Notes under the pieces: generated by a model | Told to the model about the DNA's origin: nothing | The model's database searches: none | The model's input: the letters and a program-made list of their open reading frames with translations, nothing else | Program-made: the position numbers and the translations under genes | Shown: one piece after another, positions 11,142 through 21,650 of the stretch | How positions within the stretch are numbered: position 1 is the stretch's first letter | How the letters are laid out: each line of letters starts with the position of its first letter | Assembly: GCA_026214975.1 (NCBI GenBank) | Contig: CM047807.1 | Coordinates: 66,195,824-66,259,823 of the forward strand | Direction of reading: 5' to 3' | From: Gentiana macrophylla | Taxonomy: Eukaryota; Streptophyta; Magnoliopsida; Gentianales; Gentianaceae | DNA: 64,000 nucleotides

Positions 11142-12820
11142 TGTTGGTCCCTTGAAAAGGCTTTGGTTAAGTTTAGAGGGGGGTGAATAAACTTAACACT
11201 TAAAACTTTTGGAGTTAACAAACTCAAAGAACTTCAAAGAATCTGGCGATATCTCAATAATCTGTGACACCTCGATTAGATTGTCGATATATCTGATGAG
11301 TCTCTCGACAATTAAGTTTCCTGAGTTTGTGCAGCAGAATAATATCAAAAATTAAGCCTTAATACTTGTTGTAAAATATGACACTAAGTATTAGATACTC
11401 AGTAGTGTATGTGTGTGATGTCAGTTGCTAGATTCAGTAGGTTGATGTGTATGATAAACTAAATGCAGAATGTAAGTGCAGTAAGTAAGTAGGCAGATTT
11501 TATAGTGGTTCTAGGTGGTGTAATCCTTTCAGTCCACTCTTCTCATGTGATGTTGGAGGTAATTCACTAGAGATCTTTGATGTATCTGTTACAAAGATTC
11601 CTAAGGTTGCTTGTCCTTCACCAATAACTATGGCTTCACAAACTGAAAACTAGGAATAGGTAGGATTGCTGCTCCAAAGTCTTCCACTGGTCCTTGAAGG
11701 GTAGGATTGCCTCTTCACCAGCTCCACCACAAACAACAGTCTTTCACACAAAAGTGCTTCACACTCTCCAGAAGGTTTTTTGTAAAATAAAGAATGAATC
11801 AAGTAAATGATTCAGTTGCAGCAGCTTGATTAGGATGAAATTATCAGCAGCTTGCAGTCTTCAAGTGTGTAAACTTGATGTAGCTTGAATACAGAATACA
11901 CATGAAGATTTTCTCTGGATCAGTAGCCTTAAGCTCAGTAAGTTCAGCAGGGTGCTTTTCTGAATAAAATGCAACTCAGGATTATGTGTATTTTTCTTTT
12001 GTAAATCATCATCTTTTTCTGATTTAGAAGTCCTCTATTTATAGTAGGAGTCCTTGTGACTTGTCCATTTGACTTGCTTTCTGTCACTATTCATAGGGTC
12101 GATGATGTCGAATCCTTTTGGCGATGTCTGATCTGTCCATCCTTTGACTTGTAACCATTGGATAAAATCCTGAATCATCCCAACGTCTTTTTAATCTCAG
12201 CCATTGATTTTTCTGATAAATCAGAGGTTGTTGGCTGTCCTTATCCATGTAACCTTCCAATGTAATCTTGAATTAATCGAGGTATATATATCAGCAGGTT
12301 CATCAGTCTGCTGAAATACCTATAAGTCTACTGAACTATAATTTGATGTGTTTATCACAATCCAGCAGACTTCTTTTATCTAACTTTTACTTGTGAAGTT
12401 AGATTACACATTTTTGCAAATAACTAAGTTCCAATCACCATCCAACTTAAGGAACTTAGACCTTGTACACAAGGTATATGTAATCAGTTTAGGTCATCAC
12501 AGACTTGTCTAAATTCTGATTCCATATCCTTGACTTTAATTACTAAGTTTGATCCCTTAGCCTTCATTTACTGAGTTTGAGCCTCGGCTTTTTTCGGGTC
12601 TTCAAAGAGTTTTCGAGACTAGTCTCATCGACCTATCTTCCCTATCGATATTGACTGATCTCTGATATAAATCAGCTGACCATTATAGTGCTTGTTTGAT
12701 CAAACTTATTCAAAGATCAAACTCTAATAAACCTATACATTTGATCTAGACATCTTTTTGCCTTTGCGCTATGACAGTTAGTCTGCAACTCATCACTAAA
12801 ACTCAGAAATAAGTCCAACA
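11142..12820 (-). repeat. Copia-1 5' LTR
   Basis: This 1679-bp LTR is bounded by TGTTGG (minus-strand start at 12820) and CCAACA (minus-strand end at 11142). It pairs with 1-1285. It contains the U3 promoter, and it abuts the PBS on the left and the target DNA on the right. Several short blocks (around 11230-11320 and 12580-12665) read CG where the Sirevirus-type sequence elsewhere reads CAG or CTG. Confidence 0.94.
12032..12044 (-). promoter_or_regulatory. TATA box of Copia-1 5' LTR
   Basis: Minus-strand TATAAATAGAGGA inside the LTR, conserved in the other LTR near 463-473. It probably directs genomic RNA synthesis. Confidence 0.6.
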
Positions 12821-12995
12821 AAATTGCCTAAATTTTAATCTATATCTGTGATTGACCAAACTACTTTGAAACAACATAGTAAGAAGGGACTTATCCGCTG
12901 CCCAAAAGCTTTTAAATACAAGAAAAGTTTTTGAAACTCCACTATAGTCATTCACCCCCCTCTGACTATAGTTTTACTCTTCTCTGGGACCAACA
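12821..12995 (+). repeat. Sirevirus-type LTR fragment (Copia-5 family), 3' end
   Basis: This remnant ends CTGGGACCAACA and shares the series 'ccgctgc', 'tatagtcattcaccc', 'gactata' and 'ctgggaccaaca' with the end of the LTR at 39834-41215. Copia-1 inserted into it at 12820/12821, so the rest must lie left of the window. On the right it interrupts the Athila-m integrase, so it is the intermediate layer of the nest. Confidence 0.82.
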
Positions 12996-13690
12996 ATCCC
13001 ATCCGCACATAACCTAAAAAGTAGGGGGTCTTCCCACACATATTTGTTCACCTCACTGTAGAACTTCTTTATCTGGTTCTCATCAAACTCGGGATCTATG
13101 AACCCACACTCCTGATAATTAACAAATGGTGCATACCATGGCTTCCCTTTCTTCCCTCTCTGCATAAAATTTCCTCTCTTACCCGGGAGCATCGTATCCA
13201 CTACGAACAACTGCTCATCCCGAAAGCGATCATCTATCTCCACTTTTGTAAAGCATCTTTCCTCATCTTTCCTATTCTTAATCTCTACGTCGAATTCTTG
13301 AAGGAGCAAGATCCACCTCAACAAGCGTGGTTTTGCGTCTTTCTTAGCAAATAAGTATTGCAATGCAGCATGGTCTGTATGAACTGTGACTTTTGATCCA
13401 ACTAAGTAAAACTGGAACTTATCGAAAGCAAAAACGACGCCTAGAAGTTCCTTCTCAGTGGTTGTGTACTTTTGTTGAGTCGAGTTCAGGATATGACTCG
13501 CATAGTAGATAGGTCAAAACAGCTTGTCGACCTTCTGACCTAGGACAACTCCTACGGCATCATCACTCGCATCACACATTACTTCGAACTCCTTGGACCA
13601 GTCAGGGGCCTCCAGGATAGGAGCCGAAGTAAGAAGTTTCTTAAGAGTTCTAAAAGCATCTAATCATGCCGCATCAAAAACACCGGGGGC
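12996..13690 (-). pseudogene. pol: Athila-m RNase H and integrase N-terminus
   Basis: In broken frames the minus strand encodes RNase H motifs ([54 protein letters not shown]). The integrase N-terminal region follows (PWYAPFVNY, ending [13 protein letters not shown]), where the sequence meets the foreign LTR at 12995. The integrase zinc finger and catalytic core are missing. Stops occur near 13514 and 13663. Confidence 0.85.
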
Positions 13691-13698
13691 ACACTTCA

Positions 13699-15039
13699 TC
13701 AATTGAAGAGTAAGAGGTCTAGAAATTTGGGAAAAACCGGAATGAATCTACGATAGAAGCCTACATGACGCAAAAATGATCTCAGGGTCTTCAGATTTGT
13801 GGGCATAGGCAACTTAGCTATTGCCTCTATCTTAGCTCTATCGACCTCTATTCCCTTCCCCGACACTTTATGTGCTAACACAATTCCCTCAGTGACCATG
13901 AAATGACACTTCTACCAATTCAAAACCAAGTTTGTCTCCTCACAATGCACCAGCACCTTATTAATATTAGACAAACACTCATCAAAAGTATCACCAAAAA
14001 TGCTAAAGTCATCCATAAAGCATTTTATCATATCAGCAAAAATGGCAACCATGCATCGCTGGAATGTCGCGGTTGCATTACAAAACCCAAACGGCATTCT
14101 TTTGAATGCAAAGGTGCCATAAGGACACGTGAAGGTAGTCTTATCCTGGTCATGTATATCAATGTGAATCTGATAGTGACCACTAAAACCATCCAAAAAG
14201 CAATAAAAAGCATGACCACTTAGACGCTCTTGCATTTGATCAATAAATGGAAGGGGAAAAGGATCTTTTCTAGTTTTATCATTCAGCATGCGAAAATCAA
14301 TGCAAACCCTATGACCAGTGACTAAACGAGTGGGAATGGGCTCACCTTTATCATTTAGCTCAACCATGATGCCTCCTTTCTTGGGCTCAACTTGCGTGGG
14401 GCTCACCCACTCACTATCGGATATTGCATAGATTATCACCAATTCAAGCATCTTTACCACATCTTTTCTCACCACCTCTTGCGGATGCATGTTCAGCCGT
14501 CTTTGAAATTGTCTGACCGGCTTTGCACCCTCTTCCAAGATGATTTTGTGCTTGCATATATCAGCACTAATCCCTTTTATGTCAACCATCTTCCATCCGA
14601 AGGCCTTTTTGTGTTTCTTTAGAACGTGGATCAACTTAGCTTCCTGCAAAATTGTTAGTCCAGACGAAATAATAAGAGGTAGTAGTTCATCATGTTCAAA
14701 AGATACATACTTTAAATGCTTAGGAAGTGGCTTCAGCTCCAGATCAGTAGGTGGTTCCTCGATTGAAGGCTTTGGCAGCTTACCAGTCAAACCGAGTTCT
14801 AGCTTCATGTTCCATCCTGCGTCGAAATAAGGAGTTGCCTCCAAATGATATACCTGAACTCTCATTCGTGGATCATCATCCTCCATGATGCTTGACTTCA
14901 TCAAGCATTCTTCCATCGGTTCTTGGTATCCCTGCAGGTTAGTGTGCTCCAAAATACAAGGATATATAGCATCAACAGAAAAACAATCACTCTTTTCATC
15001 CTCAGGATGCTTCATTGCTTTATAAACATTTATGGCCAT
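13699..15039 (-). pseudogene. pol: Athila-m reverse transcriptase
   Basis: The longest open stretch (15039-13912) includes an Athila-style N-terminal linker, then RT motifs: SEWVSPTQVEPKKGG, RVCIDFRMLN, FLDGFSGHYQIHI, FKRMPFGFCNATATFQ and the catalytic FMDDFSIFGD. An in-frame UAG near 13911 comes before KCHFMVTEG, and the thumb (LKTLRSFLRHVGFYRRFI) continues to about 13740 before the frame is lost. The catalytic Asp pair is intact. Confidence 0.92.
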
Positions 15040-15096
15040 ACTCTCTTTCCCGACTCATAGTATGATCTCCCCCCTTTTTACGTCTATCAAGGTCTC

Positions 15097-15630
15097 TCAT
15101 GTGTTCAAGAAAGTCCGACCTAACAAAAGCGGGGTTTTGGCATCCATATCCATATCTAAGACTACGAAGTCAACGGGGAATACTAACTTGTCAACCTGCA
15201 CTAACACATCTTCAACTACCCCCATAGGTTTCCTAACAGACCTATCTGCCATCTGTAGGGTCATCCCTGTTGGTTCTAACTTACCCAATCCCAACTTCTC
15301 ATAAACTCCTCTAGGCATCAGCCTCACAGAAGCCCCTAGATCACATAACACATTTTTGAAAACTGTCTCTCCAATGGTAATTGGGATCGTAAAGCTACCT
15401 CGATCCTGCATCTTGGGAGGTATCCTATTCTTAAAGATTGCAGAACATTCCTCACTCAAATGCACCGTCTGTTGCATCCTCTCCTTACTCGACAACATTC
15501 CATTCAAAAATTTAAAATATTGGGGAATGCTCGAAATTGCCTCTAATAAGGGAATATTCACCTCGACCTTTCTTAAGGGATTCAAAAATTTCGCCTGACC
15601 TTGGGTCAGTATGTCCTTTCTGGGTCCCAT
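15097..15630 (-). pseudogene. pol: Athila-m aspartic protease region
   Basis: It contains CDLGASVRLMP, the Athila version of the protease active site (DLGA in place of DTGA or DSGA), then LGLGKLEPTGMTLQMADRS, VEDVLVQVD and the conserved LLLGRTFLNT near the C-terminus. The preceding residues (PLLEAISSIPQYFKFL) match the linker normally found before this domain. The frame stops shortly before the RT segment begins. Confidence 0.88.
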
Positions 15631-15690
15631 AGGAGGATAGGGTAAAGTATTAACATCAAATCAGGGTGAGGGGGAGGAATTCTGTTTTTC

Positions 15691-16701
15691 TTACCTTTTT
15701 TTTAGGCGGTGAGGGCTCTTCTTCTTTGATGTCCAATACCACATAGTTCTTCTTCGGTGCTGCCACTTCCTCAAAAACACTTTCACTACATCAGCCCATG
15801 TATGTAACGAATCATTAGGTATCGAATCGTACCAATCCTTAGCAGCTCCTCTCAGTGCAAACGTGAAGACTATCAACTTTTTTGCCTCGTCGCTAACCCC
15901 ATTATATCTCATCGTCCCACAAATTTGGAGAAAATGATCCAGAAAGCTGTTCGGGTTCTCCGTTGACTTCCCGTGGAACAAGGCGTGTTCCCTCAACATG
16001 TTTAAAATATTCTGCTTTATATCCATGTTGTTGGCATTAATTGGGGGTACTTGAATTGGATTGTGCCCCGTGACTTCCTATAGGTTAGTCACATAATCTC
16101 GGCAAACTCTCGGTCCTTGCACCTGCTGAGCCCTCTGTGGCTGATAATTCTGTTGTTGTTGCTGTTGATAATACTGATGTATAGGTGGTTGCTGATTATA
16201 TGGGTTTTGGAACCCCTGTTGATTTCCTTGATTGTCCAGCATCTGTAGTAATCGGTTCACAGTGTCTTGGTCAAGTTCTGGTCCGAAATTCTGAGTATTC
16301 TGATAATTTTGTCCTCCCCTATTCTGTCCAATCCCTGTCCTCTGATTAAATCGTGCAGTCACCAACTGACGTAAAACTGTGTTATCCTCTCTTAATGGTT
16401 CATGACGAGGGGTCCTCGGTGGAGTATGCAATGGTAGTGTTGCATTACCACCAGTAATGTCTGAGGTTTGCCATAGTACAATATGTTCGATTAAGGGCTC
16501 TTTGCCATCTCTATGATTTGGTGAATCTTCCATTTCTGCTAAGGATTCTGAAAGTGAGCATTCCACTACCCTTTCTTCCTCAAATAGGGGATTCGGACTA
16601 GCGATCAGGATCTCTCCTCGGCGCTGACTGTTTCTATGGCGTGCGTAAGCTTCAATCTCTTGAATTGGCTCGATGAGAGGTTCTTTAGAGCTTCGGGTCA
16701 T
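15691..16701 (-). pseudogene. gag: Athila-m gag, internally deleted
   Basis: The ATG at 16701 starts a Gln/Asn-rich N-terminal region (QGFQNPYNQQPPIHQYYQ). An in-frame UAG near 16078 is followed in the same frame by the capsid domain: LREHALFHGKSTENP, FLDHFLQICGTMRYNGV, FTFALRGAAKDWYDSIP and VVKVFLRKW. Immediately afterwards the frame breaks into what reads as the pre-protease Lys/Pro linker, so the gag C-terminal half and any zinc knuckle appear deleted. It sits directly left of the Athila-nc insertion in the leader. Confidence 0.86.
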
Positions 16702-16744
16702 TCACTGACAAACAAGAAACAATATGAAAATGAAATAAAAATGA

Positions 16745-16749
16745 CCTAA
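16745..16749. repeat. Target site duplication CCTAA (left copy)
   Basis: CCTAA immediately precedes the 5' LTR start TGTTAAGG. The same five bases follow the 3' LTR at 23214-23218. The length is typical for Ty3/gypsy integration. Confidence 0.9.
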
Positions 16750-18315
16750 TGTTAAGGGTGATTTTATACGTTTTATAAGGATATATTTTATATCAATTTC
16801 CCCCATATTCTTATGTTTTTCATAGAAATCGAGCTTTATATTGAAATATTGAGTAAATGATGTTTTCAATGGTTAAATTATAAACGTATGTAATTAGGTG
16901 CTTAAATGGTGATTTTATATGATTTTGGAATTATGTTACGCTTTGGCATGTTTTCCTAATTTGTAGATACACATTGGTTATGGAAAAGATGATCTTAAGG
17001 AGAGAAATTCGAGTGGAGAAAGAATCAAAAGGATTTATTGAAGAATAAAATATTTAAGGAAAGAAATCAAGTTGATTGATCTAGCCGGACTGGCGTCCAG
17101 GGAGCTGAACTAGCGTCCAGTGTGGACGAGCGTTTGAGGTTCCAGACGAGCGTCCATCAGAAGAAATTTAGATCAGAGAGTTTGGACGCTGAAGTAGACG
17201 GGCGTTTGGCACAAGTTCAAAGCAGAATGGACGGACGTCTAAGGAATTGGACGAGCGTATGGAGGAAGAAAATCGGATCAGGATTGAAATATCGCATTCT
17301 GGACGGGCGTCCACCCAAAACGGACGAGCGTCCGTTGGCCGACTTAAGCAAACCGACTTTGTTTTCTATAAAAGGCCGCATATCCCCAACCCTAATATAT
17401 ACATAATTTCTCATACACTAAAACCTAGAGGAGAAGCCGCATTTTGGGAGTCTCAAGGCCGGTCACCCGAGCCTTGTGCTCGGGTGATCCGAGTTAGATT
17501 AGGATCGTTTATTTTCGATTGTTGATTCATGGAGATCAACCGTTGTATAAACTATGTGAGTTCATCTTTTTGATTTATTCAATCTTTGTTTATTTTCATG
17601 ATCTTGATTTATTTTGTATTTTCCTATGCAATTTAAGATGCCATGTGAATTAGATCGAAAGATTAGTTTGCTATTGATGTTTTACAATACGAGAGTTGCG
17701 TAAACGCTAGATCACCATAGAAAGATAGGATCTTTAATCGTTAATTCGTGACAGATTAATTGGTTAATTATCTAGGTTGCTAGATTCTAAAATACGGGAG
17801 TTAACTTGAATCTACACCTTCGTTTTGTATGGAAATTGGTCTCAACATTCGAGAGAGGAGAGATCGATAATTGAATTCACCAAGGGATTAGGGATTCATA
17901 GCTTGAGAAATAGATTCACTAAGGAATTAGGAATTCGTATCTCGTGTAAAGGTGAAACCACAATATCGAATTAAAATCATGAGATGAACTAGGATTGAAA
18001 TCACTTGGTTTGTATTATGTTTGATCCCATGTATCTTTAGTTTAGGTTGTTTTTATTGTTTGTTATAGGTTAGATTTATTTTAGTTGTTCTATCTTTGTT
18101 TATATGTTTTTCTTTCGTTTATTTGTTTTCATGAGTAGCAATTGAGAGAGTTAATAAGATTAGATTCAATATCCCAATTCCTGTGGATCGACCCCTTACT
18201 TATCTCGCTCTACTATCAACAACCCGGTATTCGGCCGGTTAGGAGTTAGTTTTGCATATAGGTTAGGGTTTATAAATTTTCTTTTTGTTTAGTGATGCAA
18301 AAAATCCTCCGAACA
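16750..18315 (+). repeat. Athila-nc 5' LTR
   Basis: A 1566-bp LTR running from TGTTAAGGGT to CTCCGAACA. U3 contains paired GGACGNGCGTCC-like boxes (17091-17333) just upstream of a TATA box. Downstream is 'ggtcacccgagccttgtgctcgggtgatcc', whose two arms can pair (about 17460-17490). The end includes 'gtggatcgaccccttac', common in Athila LTRs. Confidence 0.94.
17367..17375 (+). promoter_or_regulatory. TATA box of Athila-nc 5' LTR
   Basis: TATAAAAGG lies about 34 bp after the last box doublet. The same sequence is in the 3' LTR at 22264-22272. It probably sets the start of the genomic transcript. Confidence 0.65.
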
Positions 18316-18319
18316 AAAG

Positions 18320-18337
18320 TGGCGCCGTTGCCGGGGA
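18320..18337 (+). other. Athila-nc primer binding site
   Basis: TGGCGCCGTTGCCGGGGA begins four bases after the LTR end. This is the well-known Athila-type PBS, usually assigned to tRNA-Asp. Confidence 0.9.
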
Positions 18338-19578
18338 ATCGGTACGGTTGTCTAGTTTCTTATTATTTTTTTCTAAAGTTGTTCTCTTTTGTTTTTCGTA
18401 GGCAGTTTGTGTTATCTAGTTTTTATTAAATTTTCATAGTTTTGTGTTTAGGTTCCAATTAGGGTTTTGTTTAGTTTTCGTGTTTTGTTTGGACTGTTTT
18501 TCGTGTTTAGCAAATAAGTTTATGTACTTCGCTTTGAACGTAAACGGGCGTCTCTGAGCTATTGGGCGCCCATCCGTCCAAATCGATCGTCTCTGCTTGT
18601 GTTTTGCCCGAGCGCATTTGTGCGCCTAGTAACTTGGACGCCCGTCCTGTTCTTTCTCCAGGCAGATGTCCGTCCAGTAACTTGGACGCCCGTCTGGCCT
18701 GTCTGTCACCAGTTTTTTTTGTTTTAGGAAGATATCTTGGTTTGTCTTTCTTTTGCTTATTAAATATATGTACTAGGGTTTCTGTTTTTCGTAGGTAGGT
18801 TTCGTAGGTAGGGTTCTGAGGTTGAATCATCTGACTCCACGTTTTTCGCGGTCAAATTTTTGGATAAAAGGTATCGTTTTAGCACTCGTTAGTATTTTGG
18901 CCGTAACTTTTGGCTCGAGTGTCCGTTTGGTGCGCAGGACCCCAATTCGGAAAGCTCGTTCCCACGCCGACGACGTGGTGAACGCCATAGGCCGTTCAAC
19001 ACCGTTTTTGAGGTCAAAATCCACTATTTTCCCTTCCATTTTGGGCTCAGAAGATTTCAACACGTTTTTCTCCCTTTCATTGTTTTCTGTTTTCTGTTTT
19101 AAATAAATAAATATAGGATTTCTAGGGTTTCTTAAGTATCTAGGGTTTTTGATGTTTTATCTAGGGTTTATGAGGCTGCTCAGGTGTCTCGAATTGGTGA
19201 TATTTTAAGTTATTTAGGGTTTGTTGTGTTTTTCCTGCGTTTCTTTTGCAAATTCGATGTTTGAACGGGCGTTCAAGGTAAGAGGACGCCCGTCCAGTCC
19301 ATAACACGCAGGTGAACGCGCGGCTGAATTGTTGAACGGCAGTCCAGTGCAAAATTTCCAGGCAAACGCCCGTTTGGTATGTTGAACGCACGTCCAGGTT
19401 CCAAATTTTTCTTGACTTGATTTTTAATGCTTTATTTGACGTGGATACTTTCATATGAGCTTCTGTGGCTAGTTCTTTTTACGTAGATGTTCTGAACTTG
19501 CATGTTTACATCTTTCCATCTACCGACCCATGTTAAATAATTGATTAACTTTTATATACATGATTCATCCAAGCATGT

Positions 19579-20066
19579 TATAGTTAATGTCGGTTCTCGT
19601 ATGCTATAACTGTTATTGTTATTTAGTAGCTAATGTCGGTTTCCGTATGCTACATATCGTTGTGATGAATCCTGTGAGCTTTGAGACCTATGTGCTTTAT
19701 TGTTATTTTTGTAACTCATATGGGTAGCTACTGTCAGTTTTCCGTTGCTACTATCTTTGGCTTATGAGTTATATCTGTTTAGTATAGCTAACTGTTGGTT
19801 TTCCATAATGCTATCACCGTTGATGAGTCTTAAGGCTCTACTACAATCATATAATGAATAGTATGCGCTCGCTTATTGTAAACTATCATTATTTGGTAGA
19901 CGTTTATTATATACATGTGTCGTGTTGCAAATGAGTGGGCTAGTTTTCTTTCTTTTATTTTCTTTTATTTTTGCATATCATTTAGTTGCATGTCACTAGT
20001 TGCATTGTTTTCCTATTTTTCTTTTATTTTCTTGAGGGTAGTTATCGCCGGCTTGCCGACGCTACC
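19579..20066 (+). other. Array of five paralogous hairpins
   Basis: Five ~30-nt units share the pattern NTAG..TGTCGGTT.TCCGT..CTAN. Closing stems are TATAG/CTATA (19579-19608), GTAGC/GCTAC (19626-19653), GTAGC/GCTAC (19724-19751), ATAGC/GCTAT (19784-19814) and GGTAG/CTACC (20037-20066). Stem bases change in pairs while the inner CGG..CCG core is mostly retained. This paralogue covariation suggests selection on RNA structure at some time. No match to a known RNA family is claimed. Confidence 0.55.
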
Positions 20067-21052
20067 ACTTTTATTTTATGTCCTTCATTTTCTGATTCTG
20101 CACGGGCCGTAGTCACTGTAGAGTTGTCTACCCAACTTGCTCAGCCTGAGCCTGTCAGCTTTTTATTTTATTAGAATTGCATATCATGTAGATTGCATTG
20201 TAATAAATTTTCATGTAGTTGCACCTAGCCTACTATTCTGTAATGTTCCATGTATATGTTCCATCTTTATATGAGCTTAATCTGAAAAAAATCTCTATGA
20301 CTTCTTTTCCATGTGTTTTACATGTATAATCCTTTTTCCCCGTAGACTCTTTTTGCACTGTTCAAGTATGCAGGACACTTGTGATAGCTATTGTGCGCTT
20401 TAACGACGATATCAATTTTCCTGTGATGCTCCACAGTCTACTGATCTATTCAAGCTTTCTTGGATCTGTGATGCTCCACATTTCCAAGGCTATGCAAGCA
20501 ATTTTGGTTCTTCGTGAGGGTCTTTCCAGAATTGTTAGCTTCGTAAATACAATCAGCTAAGTCCCTAAATTTTTATTTCTGTACAACTTGAGGACAAGTT
20601 GCAATCTAAGTGTGGGGGAGGGGAATGGTTTGGTGTATCTACATATCATTTGCTTGATTTGTTATGTTTCTATCCGAAATGAGCTTAATTTTTCAAAATT
20701 TTTGTTTTTGTTTTGTCCCGAGTAGGCAATTCAATTCAATGTTCGTCATTTTTATAGTCATTGATGCTATATATCATATGTTTGATAAGTTAGTTGTTTC
20801 ACCTGAGATCTATTTTTCACGAGCCATAGTGAATGATGAGCTAATTATATAAAGTTATACCCCTTTTTGGACGAGTGGTTTCTGTTTTTCTTATAAGTCA
20901 TGTGCTTAGTGCTACGTAGATATCTTGAGATTTATGATAGTTTGTATTTAGATCCGGAGTATGTTATACTGTGAATATCTAAGGTTTGAATGTGATAAGT
21001 AACACGTAATTTATTGTCAAATGAAAAAGTTGAAAAGTAAATGAATAATTGG

Positions 21053-21240
21053 GTGTGTCGAAAGCTAGTCGATGATTTGAGTGTGATAGGGTATACCGCG
21101 TATGTCGTATACCACTATGATGACTAAAAGCTCACGAAAGTCAGAAGAAGCTGCCTTATGATTGGAGTAAGGTAGGGTATATCTCGAATATCCTATTCTG
21201 CTATGACAGGGCAACAGCTCATTCTGATGTGCGTTTAAAT
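21053..21240 (+). other. Dimeric 3' noncoding motif with co-varying hairpins
   Basis: Two related ~80-nt units. Unit B has hairpin GGGUAU/AUAUCC with loop AUCUCGA (21175-21193). Unit A has GGUAUAC/GUAUACC around a 10-nt loop (21090-21113). The reverse complement of 63541-63725 in Athila-X has the same two units, with stems GGGCGUU/AAUGUCC and GGGUGUU/AACAUCC and loops AUCUCGA and AUCCCGA. Paired positions differ in a compensatory way. A second shared block (ATATGCTGTAGGGATTATCC) lies at about 21330-21349 here and about 63447-63466 there. Confidence 0.65.
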
Positions 21241-21612
21241 GTGAAGATAGTTAAATCAACTAAAGAATTGTTATGAAATGAATATAAGACTAAGTTATCG
21301 TCTATCTTATCCCTAGTATAAACTGATAGATATGCTGTAGGGATTATCCTCTGAGTATTTCAGAAAGGTCCTAGATATATTTGATCATCCTTTTCGGGAT
21401 ATTTTACGTTTGTAGGGTACATCTTATAAGTGTCATTTATTGCTAGTCTACGAGGGGGTATTAGCTAGTTTTGCTTTGAGTTTCTCAAGTTTGGATTTAG
21501 TGGAAGTTTTTTATGGCTTTGCACACACACAGTGGTGAACTTCTGATTTATTGGATCTATGCTATATTGTCTGAGATATCTGTTCTTTTTCCGAGCCTTG
21601 ATTTTCGTTTTG

Positions 21613-21650
21613 TTTTGCTCGGGACGAGCAAAAGCTAAGTGTTGGGGAGT
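21613..21650 (+). other. PPT-adjacent hairpin and polypurine tract
   Basis: A 9-bp perfect stem UUUUGCUCG/CGAGCAAAA with loop GGA (21613-21633) directly precedes the PPT-like GCTAAGTGTTGGGGAGT, which abuts the 3' LTR. Athila-X has the same hairpin with one compensatory pair change (UUUUGUUCG/CGAACAAAA; plus-strand 63190-63210). Confidence 0.75.

Larger units (their letters stand above)
1..12820 (-). mobile_element. Copia-1: Sirevirus-type Ty1/copia retrotransposon
   Basis: This minus-strand element reads, from right to left: 5' LTR (12820-11142), PBS, gag, protease/integrase, RT-RNase H, a large extra ORF, PPT, and a 3' LTR cut off by the window start. The LTRs begin TGTTGGACTT and end GGACCAACA. 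The integrase-before-RT order is copia. LTRs over 1.6 kb, a methionine-tRNA-type PBS and a long ORF between pol and the 3' LTR fit the Sirevirus lineage. Several stops and frameshifts make it a probable non-autonomous copy. It inserted into an older LTR remnant on its right; the left target flank lies outside the window. Confidence 0.93.
17091..19395 (+). promoter_or_regulatory. Doublets of a GGACGNGCGTCC-like box
   Basis: Quasi-palindromic boxes occur in pairs with start-to-start spacing of 20 or 21 bp: 17091/17111, 17124/17144, 17229/17249 and 17301/17322 in the LTR, then 18542/18562, 18664/18684, 19263/19284, 19314/19334 and 19364/19384 in the leader. Examples are GGACGGGCGTCC at 17301 and GGACGCCCGTCC at 18636 and 19284. 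The 3' LTR carries the same cluster at about 22000-22233. The function is unknown; two-helical-turn spacing would suit a dimeric DNA-binding protein. Confidence 0.65.
18338..21612 (+). other. Athila-nc internal noncoding region
   Basis: No ORF here resembles gag, pol or any family I know, and open stretches are short and A/T-skewed. The region holds box doublets (18542-19395), a five-hairpin array (19579-20066), a U/A-rich stretch (20160-20340), an internal PPT-like tract (TAAGTGTGGGGGAGGGG, about 20606-20622, preceded by 'cttgaggacaagttgc'), and conserved hairpins (21053-21240). The internal tract equals the true PPT of Athila-X (TAAGTGTGGGGGAG) and may mark a remnant of the parental 3' end. 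Confidence 0.7.

Noticed and set aside
17091..19395. CRISPR-like array
   Set aside because: Short boxes are imperfect, palindromic and in doublets with irregular gaps; no uniform spacers, and the context is a plant retrotransposon.
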